Of a stretch of DNA of 64,000 nt, positions 1-11,299 are shown one piece after another; position 1 is the first letter of the stretch, and each line of letters starts with the position of its first letter. This DNA is from Combretum micranthum (taxonomy: Eukaryota > Streptophyta > Magnoliopsida > Myrtales > Combretaceae): NCBI GenBank assembly GCA_024138025.1, contig JAMXBD010000813.1, positions 434,001 through 498,000 of the forward strand, given 5' to 3'. The notes beneath the pieces were generated by a model that was not told where the DNA came from, searched no databases, and saw only the letters and a list, made by a program, of their open reading frames with translations. The translations under genes and the position numbers were made by a program.

Positions 1-1583
1 ATGAAAAGAAACATTTTAACAAAAACATCTCCTTTTGAAAAACAAGGTGGAAATAATAAGTATCTTTGTAAAGCAAAAGTGGTTTATAAAATTATTGTGA
101 GTTCTCTTTTTGATAACATGAAAAGAAATGAGTTTGTTTTGTGTTGATTTTATACTTTACATAAACTTATTCCTAAGTGACAAAAAGTCTTCTTTTATTT
201 CATTATCTTTAGAAAATAAAACTTTTGGACAACATTCTACATGAACATGATTATGAGAATAATAATAAACAAAGTAACATAAAGCATAAATAATAAAATC
301 AAGTATTGGAGTCTTAGCTTTTTCAAGGCTCCCGGGACTAAGAAATAAACTAGTCCCATAAAGAAATAAAATGAAAGAAGAAAAACTTGTTTTGACTTGA
401 TTAGGACAAGTCTAAGACTAGATACTAGTCTTAAGAACAACTTGAAATAAATAAATTGCATTGAAGTAATTAAATTGCATGAAAGATAAATAAATTGCAA
501 GATTATGAGCTCATATGCTCTAAAGAATATGTATATAGTTAGTTAGATATAGTAGATAGTTATGAACATAAAAGAAATATAAAGATCATAAAGGAAATAT
601 AAGGAACATATAGGAACATAAAGAAATTGATTATGAACAAAAACAAAGTATGAATCTAATGTTGCTTTCTTAACCTTCATGGTTTTGGAAAACATACACT
701 AAGCTCATACTAAGTAGATGAACATGGAGACTTCTTGAAGAACTTTTACCTAAAGAAGATGAGCCTAAAGGGGACTTCTTGAAGAACTTCTTGAAGAAAA
801 ATTCTAGAGAGATTTTGAGAGAGTAATTTTAGTGTAGAAGTGGTGTGAAAGAAGTGAAAGAGGAGGGGGGTATTTATAGGAAAATGGGGAGTGATTTTTG
901 GATGAATAAAATAAATGCAAAATTAAAACAAATGGAGAGGGAGGAGAGAGAGAGAGGTGCCGGCCACACTTTGAGAGGAGAGAGGGAGTGATTTAATTTT
1001 TGTATTTTGTTAAATAAAAGATGTAATAAGTAAGGTAGATGTGATATAAAGTTATGGGAAAGGTAAAAAGTTAAGATAATAGGTTATGTAGAGTGTAAGA
1101 GTAGGTGTAAGAAAAAGTAGAGATAAAAGAATAGTGTAGAATAGTAATGAATAGTGTAATGTAAAGTAGATATGACAATTAAAGTACCGGTAGTAAGAAA
1201 ATACGCGTATAATAGCTATATCTGTTTTTTTACTTACCGAAAAATTATGAAATTGATATTTTGGAAAACTTATATTTTTACGAGTCTAACGGTATATTCG
1301 GAATATTTTTCCTATTCCGGGCTTCCGGACACGTTTTTCGAGAACTGTGTCCGATCGGGTTCGAAGGACATCCGAAATTCACGAAACTGAAACTTTTAAA
1401 ACCTATGGTTATTACGGACTATTTGAGCTAATTATCCCAACTTCGTTTTTCCGGGCCAAAGAAAACGGCAATGCCGGATTTAGATTGATACGGTAAACTA
1501 GGGTTTCGTTGACCTTTAGGGTTTCGTTTGACTTCCGGTTAGGGTTTTGTGCTGAACCGATTCCGAAAATTTAGGGGTTTACA
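1..1583 (-). repeat. 3' LTR (partial) of the gag-only element
   Basis: This is the downstream LTR in element orientation, cut by the window start. It matches 7809-9386 with small indels (for example near 190-215 and 770-800). It ends on the plus strand in GGGGTTTACA at 1583, directly followed by the polypurine tract. A TATA box read on the minus strand lies at about 871-879, just outside a purine-rich stretch. Confidence 0.9.
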
Positions 1584-1603
1584 ACCTTCCCCCCTTAAAG
1601 AAA
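1584..1603 (-). other. Polypurine tract
   Basis: Read on the minus strand this is TTTAAGGGGGGAAGG abutting the LTR start TGTAAACCCC. It is the usual site of plus-strand priming in reverse transcription. The minus-strand sequence just before it (GAGGACAAAACTTTC) resembles the last codons of chromovirus pol genes, suggesting pol was lost while its extreme 3' end was kept. Confidence 0.85.
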
Positions 1604-2972
1604 GTTTTGTCCTCAAAACTTGGAGATTCCTACTTGTGGTTAGAACTTGGTTACTTGGGTTATGTGTCCTTCTTTAAAAAGATCTCTTTACTTGATTTCC
1701 TCATTTCTTAACCTCTGACTCTCTTACGGATAAGAAATCGGTATTAGGTATATCCACATAAAGAAGATTCTCTTTGTTCCATTCTTGCGTCTAGGTTTGT
1801 TATATCTCTGACTGATCCCTTTTGTCTCTTTTTCCTATTGAGAGCGTTATATTGACCGATTATGAAACGAACCATCTTCTTTGGTTACTCGATTCATACC
1901 ATAAGCATCCTTGTCTTCTTGTTTATTGTTTGTGAGAGATCCTGAAATCTTGAGAGGGTTAATTCTGCTTTTATCGAATTTCATAAACCTTTTTATCCTT
2001 TGATATCTTTATTCTCTTATTCCTATTTCTTTTCTTCTACTGTCTCTTGAGCTTTTGGTTTATTGTTGGTCCGATTTTATGAACCATACTCATGATTCCT
2101 TCTTACTAACTCCTTTGTCCTTAGGTTATGTTAAATCATCCTTTAGCTCCTTTTAATACCTTTTTCTTCCTTTATTCCTTCTTTATCCTTTGTATCTTCT
2201 TATCTATGCTCTTTTGTTATTTCTACATGGTTGATCTTATCATTCTACCGACGTGGTTCCTCTTTTAAACCTTGTTGTGATCTCCAAAGTTTGGCTTTTC
2301 AACTCCCTATTAATTTCTTATACCTAAGATTACGTTCTTAGATTACTTCTTTCCTTGTTTCTTCGAGTGAAATCTGTATCCAGGTTTCTCTTCAAAACTT
2401 TTTGTGAATATCTCCAAAGGTCAATTTCTCTTCATTCTTTAGCTACTTAGTTTCCTTTGTCAACTTGAAAGAATGTGTCTGTTCCTTCCTTTAGCAAATC
2501 TTTTGCCAATTATTTTCTTTTTGTTTGTAAGCTCTATGTTTTCCTTGTTTCCTTTTATTGGGATCTTATTTGAGAGGATGCATTTTATTCAAAAGATTAC
2601 TTATTTCCATTATTCCTTAGAGTCACGGGTGACTTCATGTTCTCACGTCTTTGTTGAAAGATCGTCGATTTTCTTAGGTTTCCCCATTCTTTCGCATTAT
2701 CTTAAACTAGGTCGACCGTGTGTGTCATATATAGAAAGAATGTAGCACTTTGAACTTCAAGAAAGAGTAAAGCATTTTATTCACTAAAACTTCTTATGTA
2801 TACAAGAGGAATTATCGCTCCTATTCATCCACATAAGAAACTTTACATTCCTCTGTTACTAAAGAAACAATCATCAATAAAGGAGGTTGGGGATTGACTG
2901 GTTCCTGCATCGCTGTTATAGCCTCTAATGTACTCCAAGGCAGTCAAGTTTCCATTTTTGTTACTTCTTCAC
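1604..2972 (-). other. Interior spacer without coding potential, where pol would be expected
   Basis: About 1.37 kb between Gag and the polypurine tract. It is T/C-rich on the plus strand and shows no conserved polymerase motif in any frame I could read. An 90-codon plus-strand open frame at 2473-2745 has no recognisable features and runs against the element, so I do not call it a gene. The tract looks like non-coding filler or a pol region decayed beyond recognition. Confidence 0.6.
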
Positions 2973-4258
2973 CTATCCATCGTCCTGCAAGTTGTATACT
3001 CGAATTCCTGAAGCAGTAGGTCCAGGTCTGCTTTCACTTCCACTTCCATTTCCTTTTTCTATTCTTATAGGAACAACTTCTTCTGAGGATCTTGATAGAA
3101 TGTTCCTTCCTTGTGGACAGTTGTTGGCAAAATGTCCTTTCTGATTGCAAACATAGCAAGCATCTATCCCTCGTTTGGGCATTTTGACATCTTATGGTTT
3201 GTATTTCCACAAAAGAAACACTTTCCAAATAGCTGGGGGCACTTCTTCGGGTAGTGTGCTCCATTGCACTTCCAACACTTAATACCTCTTGGTATGATCC
3301 TTCTTTGTCGCTCTTGATTTTCTTTGGTAGGGCATGAGATGGGGTTCTATGTAAAATTCCCTTTCGACGATTGGGTCTTCTTCTCTTCTATTCTTTCTCT
3401 CCTTTTCCTTGCTCCTTCTACAATCCGAGCTCTTTCCACTAATTCTCGAAAATTCCTTATGTCAAATTCTTCCAACTTCATCCTTAGGTCTTCATCCAAT
3501 CCTCCTATAAAGACTTGCCTTTTCAATTCTTCACTGTACTTATAGGAGTCTGGTGCATATTGCAACAATCTACTGAACTCAGTTCATATTGTTCGATTGT
3601 TCTTCCTTTTTGAGCAATTTGCAAGAAGTCTGCACTATATTACTCTTAAACTTCCTGGAAAATAATTCTCCAAAAACTCATGTCTAAACATTTCCCAAGT
3701 GATTGGAGTCATTAGATCTCTTTTCCTTGACTCCCACCATATCCTAGCGTTTAGACGAAGCATGAATGTTCCATACTTGATTTGCAAATGGGGCGGAACT
3801 TCATATGCATCAAAAGACATCTCTATTTGAGATAACCAATCTTCTGCCTCCTCTGGCTTGTCATAAGCTCCTTCAAAGAAGCGGTTACTTTTGATGAAGT
3901 TAGGTAACATGCTTTTGTATGGTCTTGGCGGTGGAGATGGAGGTAGGGGTGCACTTTGGCTATGCATGTTCCTATGCACAGATGCCTCTGTTGATGCTTG
4001 TTGTGGCGGTGGGGTTGGTATAGACACTGGGGCTGTCGCTGATGCGGTTGCTGGTGTTGCTTCTTGTACGGGTGCTTGTGCTGGCATATTTTGCCTAATT
4101 TCTTCTAATACGTGGGTTAGGTGTCCTAACGTGGCGTGTAAGTCCCTTTGAGGTGCGGCGGCTCCTTGTACAGCAGGTTGATCTGCTTCTATGTCTGGTT
4201 GGTTAGAGGCGCTTTGTTCCCTTCTTCGTCTATTCCTATTTCGGCTGTTTTAAACTTT
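2973..4258 (-). pseudogene. gag: Gag polyprotein (capsid plus three zinc knuckles), frameshifted
   Basis: Gag forms the virus-like particle of LTR retrotransposons. The main open segment, 4087-3635, has a Pro/Ala/Gln-rich start and then a typical plant retrotransposon Gag core: a DWL..IE..F segment, a WW residue pair, and a W..F...F...YFP block. The frame stays open upstream to about 4258, before the Met at 4087. A second segment (3568-3347) has another frame and continues the Gag helices (FIGGLDEDLR, FRELVERA). Three CCHC-type knuckles follow: CWKCNGAHYPKKC, CFFCGNTNHKMSKC and CYVCNQKGHFANNC. A frameshift near 3180 separates the second from the third, and the coding run ends at 2973. At least three frame changes make this copy inactive. 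No aspartic protease follows. Confidence 0.85.
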
Positions 4259-4562
4259 CTAAGTTAGGTTTGTAAAGTTTTGATAACTTAATTAAATTTT
4301 TGCCGGAATTTGGGGAAATATAACGGAAATTTAAATATGCATAAAACAAAATTTAAATCAAAACAATTCTGAAATCAAACTTAGAGCATTATAGAAATAA
4401 AGTTCATACATGAAATCGGAAATAAGATAAATCATAAAAGAAAATCACACAGAAATACCAAACATTGTTCCGAAAATTAAAAGATAGACTGAGATCATGA
4501 ATCTAGTCTATTACAAATCTAAGCTGGACTTCTAGGGATATGCTTTGTTTTCCTTCCCTTCT
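4259..4562 (-). other. Spacer between upstream ORF and Gag
   Basis: About 300 bp of AT-rich sequence with stops in all minus-strand frames. I see no motif in it; it separates the upstream ORF from Gag. Confidence 0.5.
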
Positions 4563-5575
4563 TCATTCTTCGGGCGCATCTCCCGGGTTGCTGCTGGATG
4601 ATCCTGGGTTCAAACTCCTCATGATTTGGTTGAAGTGTTTTCTTCTATTTCGTGCTCTCTTTCTTTCTTGTTCGTGATGGGCAATTAGCTCCTCATGCGT
4701 CATTGCTGGTGCTATTTCATCAAGGGTCTTCCAAGTGATTGTTCCTTCGGTTTCCCTATTGTTGTTTTCATCGGCCGGAACATTTTCTGTATCCATCGTG
4801 GGGTCTTCATCTTGTCCTCCCCGACATGTCTTCCTTCAGGTAACGAATGATTCTTAACTCATCGTTGGTCCAAGGTTCCTCGACTCCTACGGCAGCTTGG
4901 TTCCTTATCTCTTGCGCCGGTCTTTCTTCTTGATTTTCCTCCGAGTCCTCACCGGGTTCATCATCCGAACTGTCATTCACCTCCTGCATTGGTTCATCTC
5001 TTATCACTGTTCCATCCTCTCGCAATCGTAGGGGCTCGTTTATTCCTAGTTGGATTCCTGTGAAGGTAGGCGGCTCGGTGGATACTTCTGTTGGGGGTCG
5101 TAGTATTCCCTGATATACTCCGTGCCAATGGAAGTATCGTTGAGATCGGCTCTCATCCATTCGAGGTGATCCATCAAATCATCATGGGCATAGACAAATA
5201 TCGGTCCGATCTTGGTCCAGGTTCGAAAATCCGGCGGGGTTCGTCCTCCTTCTTCTCTAAGAACGAAGGTTGCTTCCTTCAGCATTGGTCGGTGGTCTCC
5301 GATAGCAATGATTCGTTCTACAGCATATATTACTTCCAACTCGGTCATTCTTTTGCCTATAGGGCAGTTGTGAATAGTTCGTAACACTCCTTTCCACTCG
5401 GATTGCATCATTCCCCTCTTCCAGATTTGGAACATTTCTCGGAGGGTCTTAGGTTGTCCAGCTAGGGCAAATTCTTCACATAAAATCCTAAGTCTCATTC
5501 GAAAGTTCTCAGGTGTTTCGCAGGATCCTTTTCGAAAGTTCTTGGCTTGGAGACGGGCCTCTTCTATGGTGATCT
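4563..5575 (-). pseudogene. Unrecognised ORF upstream of gag (three frame segments)
   Basis: Three overlapping or adjacent minus-strand open segments probably formed one protein of about 310 residues. The first (Met at 5498, ending 5046) stays open upstream to about 5575 and is rich in W, R and acidic residues (FQIWKRGMM, LEVIYAVERI). The second (5160-4807) is in another frame and becomes strongly acidic (SSDDEPGEDSEENQEE). The third (4796-4563) is basic and helical (HHEQERKRARNRRKHF) with a Ser-rich end. I do not recognise the family. It sits where Gag normally starts, between the primer-binding site and Gag, so it may be an extra Gag-like or RNA-binding protein. It carries frameshifts in this copy. 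Confidence 0.55.
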
Positions 5576-5700
5576 ACGTAAAAGAAAGATATTAAGGCTT
5601 ATTCTACCCATTCTATTTTATCTAAGTTTTCTTGCTTCTATCTAAGTCAATTCTTCTTAAGTCCATTTCTATAATTATGATTCCTAGGTTCTTAAACCAT

Positions 5701-5713
5701 GCTCTGATACCAA
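5701..5713 (-). other. Primer-binding site, initiator tRNA-Met type
   Basis: On the minus strand this reads TTGGTATCAGAGC, complementary to the 3' end of plant initiator tRNA-Met. It lies a few bases inside the right (5') LTR and fixes the element's orientation as leftward. Confidence 0.92.
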
Positions 5714-5720
5714 CTTAAAC

Positions 5721-8700
5721 TGTCACGCCCCAACGGGTACCCTAAACGTGACAGTCCGCCACACTCAATATTAAAGCTTAAGTATGACAACCTTAGTCAT
5801 TTCCAAAAGCTTTTATATTAAGTGTAAGGCTTACTTTCACAATTTTAGAGGACCATATATGGAATAATGAAGCTTAAGGAGATATAAAAACATATTAAGA
5901 AAAGAGGATTCACAATGAATATTTGTTCATAGCAAAGACTGTGCATACTTAGGAACAATTCCCTAAATTACTAAGCTATTATATAAATATTGCATGCTAA
6001 TACTATGATTACTTTATCCAGAGTTCTAATATTCAAAAGGGATTACCTGCCCACATGGTCCACGTGGCCTTAGCCATAAGTACGGAAACTGCAAAAGGTA
6101 GCTATGGGGTATAAGCTAATAGGCTTAGTGAGAACTATTTCCATAAATAACTTCTTGTAACAAGATTCAAACAAGTTGGTTAATCACACATATGTAATGC
6201 ATCAAACACGTGGGCAAACAATCATATAGCTTTCCGGGAACTATATGTTGAATGGATTTACGCCCTCCATTCGGGGTTTGGTGATACTCAAAACAAGTAG
6301 TTTTAAATAGAAAATTTAAGCTTGCGAGCACACATCGCCAAGCATTCAATAAAAACTTTTATACTTGCGAGCACTCATCGCCAAGTATTCCGAACCTACT
6401 TGATTTGACCTTGCTTTCGGATCAACCGCCAAGCATATTCCATTAAGCCGCCAAGCAATCGCTTTCGGATCTTCCGCCAAGTGTTGCTTTCGACATGAGC
6501 CTACTATCCTTCTCACCCAAGGATAATATCCCCATGTAATGTGACTCACTTCGTGGTATGCATGAGTTCATTAATTTATAAAGTCATAACATAATTATTT
6601 TCAACTTTATGGTGATCAAGGAATTTCACACAAATCAATATTATACTAAAACAATCACTTAGAACAATTCGGGCTTCGATATTCTTAGAATTCTTTCAAG
6701 GAATTATTTTACATGCATATCGGTTTATCTTTTCCTAACTCTAGTGCAACTAATTTACAAGCACAACAAGTGTAGCATTTAATGGAAATAAACTCACGAT
6801 GCCATTGTCGTCTATTCCTCTAAGCGGATGAGTCGTTCACACACTCCACTAATCGTAATAGTTCTCGGGGTGAAGAAATCCTTCCTCGGGGTCACCTAAC
6901 CAAAGAAAATACCCATAATGAGTTTTTCTTGAAGATTTCTTGAATTTTGACAAAACAATGTCAAAGAACGTTAAAGTTCGTATGGAAGAATGTTCCAACT
7001 TAAAATGGCCATAACTTGGTCATTTTAACTCGGAATCGCGCATATAATATACCGATTTCTATCTACTCGAAAAGATCTACCCATTTCTAAAATTATTTCC
7101 CACAAACAAAGCCATATAGGCTCCGAAAAACTGGTGACAAAATTCACCACGGATTTTCAAGTAAAAACCTTTGGTTCAAGAAATCAAAATTTGTTTGATA
7201 AATACTTAGTTATCTATATAGTTGAAAAATTCTCTTTTTAACTATATAACTCATATTTAAGCATGCTCAAGTGTCTTGTTGTCCAAATTATTTTTCTTAA
7301 GTAAAACAATGTCGGTTTGAAGCTTTTCGGAAATTGTTTTTGTGAATTTCTTTGAAATGAATACCTTGTTTATTTTGTTTTCTAAAAATGTTTTATGTTG
7401 GTTTTATTTATCTTTTTCTAAGTGACTTTTGAAAATAAAATTTTCTACTTCTAAGTTACACTAATAATATTTTTGAAGTTTTTCTAGAAAATATGCTTTT
7501 CCTTATTTTCTTGTGTAAATTTTTGTTTTTATTTTGGCAAAAATCTTTACTTGATATTTCTCATTCTTTTTCTCATGTCTCCATTTCCAAAAACAATTAC
7601 TCATGCATGAAAATTTGGTTTCCTTATAAAAACAAGTGGAACAATTAAGGACTTTTTGTAGAAAAACTAATTTCATAATCTTATTAACTTTTTCTTGTAA
7701 CTTGAAAAGAAATAACTTTATTTTTTCAAACCATAAATTTTCTTTGCCTATTTAGTTTGTAAAGGTCTTTACTTAAATTTCCTAAGTCATCCATCTATTT
7801 TCTTTCTTATGAAAAGAACCATTTTAACAAAAACATCTCCTTTTGAAAAACAAGGTGGAAATAATAAGTATCTTTGTAAAGCAAAAGTGGTTTATAAAAT
7901 TATTGTGAGTTCTCTTTTTGATAACATGAAAAGAAATGAGTTTGTTTTGTGTTGATTTTATACTTTACATAAACTTATTCCTAAGTGACAAAAAGTTCTT
8001 TTATTTCATTTCTTTAGAAAATAAAACTTTTGGACAACATTCTACATGAACATGATTATGAGAATAATAATAAACAAAGTAACATAAAGCATAAATAATA
8101 AAATCAAGTATTGGAGTCTTAGCTTTTTCAAGGCTCCCGGGACTAAGAAATAAACTAGTCCCATAAAGAAATAAAATGAAAGAAGAAAAACTTGTTTTGA
8201 CTTGATTAGGACAAGTCTAAGACTAGAGACTAGTCTTAAAACAACTTGAAATAAATAAATTGCATTGAAGTAAATAAATTGCATGAAAGGTAAATAAATT
8301 GCAAGATTATGAGCTTATATGCTCTAAAGAATATGTATATAGTTATTTAGATATAGTAGATAGTTATGAACATAAAAGAAATATAAAGAACATAAAGGAA
8401 ATATAAGGAACATAAAGGAACATAAAGAAATTGATATTATGAACAAAAACAAAGTATGAATCTAATGTTGCTTTCTTAACCTTCATGGTTTTAGAAAACA
8501 TACACTAAGCTCATACTAAGTAGATGAACATGGAGACTTCTTGAAGAACTTTTACCTAAAGAAGATGAGCCTAAAGGACTTCTTGAAGAACTTCTTGAGA
8601 GAAATTCTAGAGAGATTTTGAGAGAGTAATTTTAGTGTAGAAGTGGTGTGAAAGAAGTGAAAGAGGAGGGGGGTATTTATAGGAAAATGGGGAGTGATTT

Positions 8701-9386
8701 TTGGATGAATAAAATAAATGCAAAATTAAAACAAATGGAGAGGGAGAGAGAGAGAGAGGTGCCGGCCACATTTGAGAGGAGAGAGGGAGTGATTTAATTT
8801 TTGTATTTTGTTAAATAAAAGATGTAATAAGTAAGGTAGATGTGATATAAAGTTATGGGAAAGGTAAAAAGTTAAGATAATAGGTTATGTAGAGTGTAAG
8901 AGTAGGTGTAAGAAAAAGTAGAGATAAAAGAATAGTGTAGAATAGTAATGAATAGTGTAATGTAAAGTAGATATGACAATTAAAGTACCGGTAGTAAGAA
9001 AATACGCGTATAATAGCTATATCTGTTATTTTTACTTACCGAAAAATTATGAAATTGATATTTTTGGAAAACTTATATTTTTACGAGTCTAACGGTATAT
9101 TCGGAATATTTTTCTATCCGGGCTTCCGGACACGTTTTTCGAGAACTGTGTCCGATCGGGTTCGAAGGACATCCGAAATTCACGAAACTGAAACTTTTAT
9201 AAAACCTATGGTTATTACGGACTATTTGAGCTAATTAACCCAACTTCGTTTTTCCGGGCCAAAGAAAACGGCAATGCCGGATTTAGATTGATACGGTAAA
9301 CTAGGGTTTTGTTGACCTTTAGGGTTTCGTTTGACTTCCGGTTAGGGTTTTGTGCTGAACCGATTCCGAAAATTTAGGGGTTTACA
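5721..9386 (-). repeat. 5' LTR (complete, 3666 bp) of the gag-only element
   Basis: Runs from TGTCACGCCCC to GGGGTTTACA on the plus strand. The right flanking pentamer is ACTTA; the matching left target-site copy would lie outside the window. Landmarks on the minus strand are the U3 (about 8685-9386), a TATA box (8671-8682), and a very long R/U5 of about 2.9 kb. Inside R/U5 at 6320-6481 the heptamer CGCCAAG occurs five times in imperfect short repeats. The outermost seven bases form an inverted repeat with CGTGACA at 5747-5753. Confidence 0.92.
8671..8682 (-). promoter_or_regulatory. TATA box of the LTR promoter
   Basis: Minus-strand CTATAAATACCC. The equivalent position is conserved in the left LTR (about 871-879), in the solo LTR at 24897-28429 (about 27717-27730) and, in the opposite orientation, in the split LTR at 37809-37819, which argues for function. 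Confidence 0.7.
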
Positions 9387-10830
9387 ACTTATACCATGGA
9401 TCTAGCATTGTTGCAACATAGAATAGGGACAAAGTAATCCCGGAGCTTACTAACCATTGTTGACACAATGGCGGCCAAATTAGGATCGAAATTGTAGTTA
9501 CTCAACATGTCTGATATGTCAACTAAGTGGGAAAGTACCCAGTTGCTAGTGGATAGTAGCAACTAGATAAATGTTGTATTGGGCCAATAAATGCCTTCAA
9601 GACCTCTTTAAGTACATGCATTATTTGCCAATCCTAACTCTCTATCAAACCAATGGTAGGATTAGAAGGATTGAGTAGAGTATTGTACAAATGAGTTAGA
9701 GCCCTTCTGCACTTTAATGCCCGATTAAGCATTTTGAATGTAGAATTCCACCTAATTACACAATCAAGTGCAGGTATCTTTTCCTCTAAATGATATACCT
9801 TGACAAACTCCACATACATCTGTTTAAATCTCTACGAAACACGAAGACAGGTGATTGCATATCTTATCTTCTCAATATGTAAGTCAAGGTCGTAAGCTAC
9901 AAGGCCTGCTGATACTATCAAATTGAAAATATGGCAGACACATTGGACGTAAAATAACTTTCCATTGTATACGGCTTCGACGACTGCTTCATATTATGAA
10001 TGGCAATAGTGTCGTTTGATGCATTGTCAAATGATATACTAAATGTAGTTTGTATACAGTACAATCAAATGGCTTCCAATATGTTATTTGTTATTGCTTG
10101 GTTGATCTGTCTCTCCCAGAACGGCTTGAAAGCAATAAATCGCTTTTGGATTAACCACTGTTCATCTATGCAGTGAGCGGTTATGCATATATAGCTAGCT
10201 TGTACATCGCTGATGGAGATTTCCACACATCTGAGGTGGGGGAGACAATACATAAGCAAAATTGAGTGCATTATTTAAATCGAAAGTAAACATCATAAAT
10301 CAGTGCATGATCTAAAAAATTATATAAATAACAAATTATTTTAGAGAATTACATCTAGAATGGAGGTTTGATAATAACTCCTTTAAAGCTTCATGTCTTC
10401 TCCCAAAAAAGCTCATCATATTATTTTTTTAACGTTTGTTAGCCCATATGTTGGTATAGGGGTTGCATGGCTCCTATACTCAAACTACCAAATTTGTCAT
10501 GACTAACTATATGGAATGATATATTTGTAGCTGATATCAATTCCACTAGCTAGTCTCGTGCATCTTGCTAATTGAATTGTCACATTATGGGATTGACACC
10601 CTCAGTATAGCTATGGGAGCTATTGTCATTGGTGGGGTTATCCACCACAACATGCCCATGTGTGCTTCTATGTGTCATTTTAAGTGTCCCGTGCCACAAC
10701 TTATTGCTACAAGTTCTACAAACGGCATATTTAGTAGGTTCACCACTTCATTGTAGATTCTTTAGTTTCTATAAAATATTTCCATACGGTTGTTGTTTTC
10801 TTCCTAAGACATCTAGAAGCATCGCTGGTC
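9387..10830 (-). pseudogene. hAT-family transposase, decayed
   Basis: Transposase remnant in several minus-strand frames with stops. In protein order: a BED-type zinc finger trace (about 10790-10630; VWKYF then a CxxC pair and an H-rich end), a segment reading YICITAHCIDEQW then QKRFIAFKPF (about 10205-10110), a DNAS motif near 10025 that matches the catalytic-domain block of plant hAT transposases, and RWNSTFKMLNRAL (about 9757-9719), the well-conserved tract of RICESLEEPER/Daysleeper-type proteins. Positions 9387-9633 probably continue the C-terminal half but I cannot align them by eye. The left part seems cut by the insertion of the gag-only element, whose right end is at 9386. Non-functional. 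Confidence 0.72.
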
Positions 10831-11299
10831 ATGGAAGTCATTATTACTCTGCGTTAGGTTTGATTGTCTAGTCGAAGAGAAGGTTACTACCTACAAATAG
10901 AAAATAATTATAGATAATTGTATAGTAATGAAAAAAAAAATTAAGACAACGAAATTTTACCTATCCATTGTTCCCACTGGCCATGGAAGGTGGTTCTTGT
11001 CCGGGAATATATACTAGCATCGATGGCAAGGACATAAGTACTATATGTTTAGGGTTCCCTATCTAATTCATCAATGTGTTAAAACACTGCGTAATGTTTC
11101 CAAAAATCCATGAGTCATCAAACTCATTAAAGTTAGGAAAATTATCTTGGTTGTTGTTGTTTCCCACCATATCAATATTTGATGACACTAACAAAAGATA
11201 CCAAGTATACTAATTACTGAGGGAGAAAACTAGTATAGGAAGTTAGATGGAAACACTTGTAAGCTAAAAAATAAGATCGTAGGAGCAATTGGAACAAAT

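Larger units (their letters stand above)
1..9386 (-). mobile_element. Long-LTR, gag-only retrotransposon (TR-GAG-like), left end outside window
   Basis: Positions 1-1583 repeat almost exactly at 7809-9386, so these are two LTRs of one element around a 4137 bp interior. The element lies on the minus strand: a primer-binding site matching initiator tRNA-Met flanks the right LTR, a purine tract (minus strand) flanks the left LTR, and Gag reads leftward. The interior holds an upstream ORF and a Gag with zinc knuckles. No protease, RT, RNase H or integrase is recognisable, so it would depend on a partner for transposition. The LTR ends (TGTAAACCCC...GGGGCGTGACA in element orientation) and the sequence at the polypurine tract resemble Tekay/Del chromoviruses; that assignment is inference. 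The two LTRs differ by only a few substitutions and small indels, so this is the youngest-looking element in the window. Confidence 0.88.

Noticed and set aside
2473..2745. 90-codon plus-strand ORF with hydrophobic segments in the gag-only element
   Set aside because: It runs against the element's direction, lies in low-complexity T/C-rich DNA and has no recognisable motif; likely chance.
3891..4151. Gly/Ala/Cys-rich plus-strand ORF
   Set aside because: Antisense of the Pro/Ala/Gln-rich Gag N-terminus; composition follows from that.
5091..5384. 97-codon plus-strand ORF
   Set aside because: It is the antisense shadow of the upstream ORF on the minus strand.
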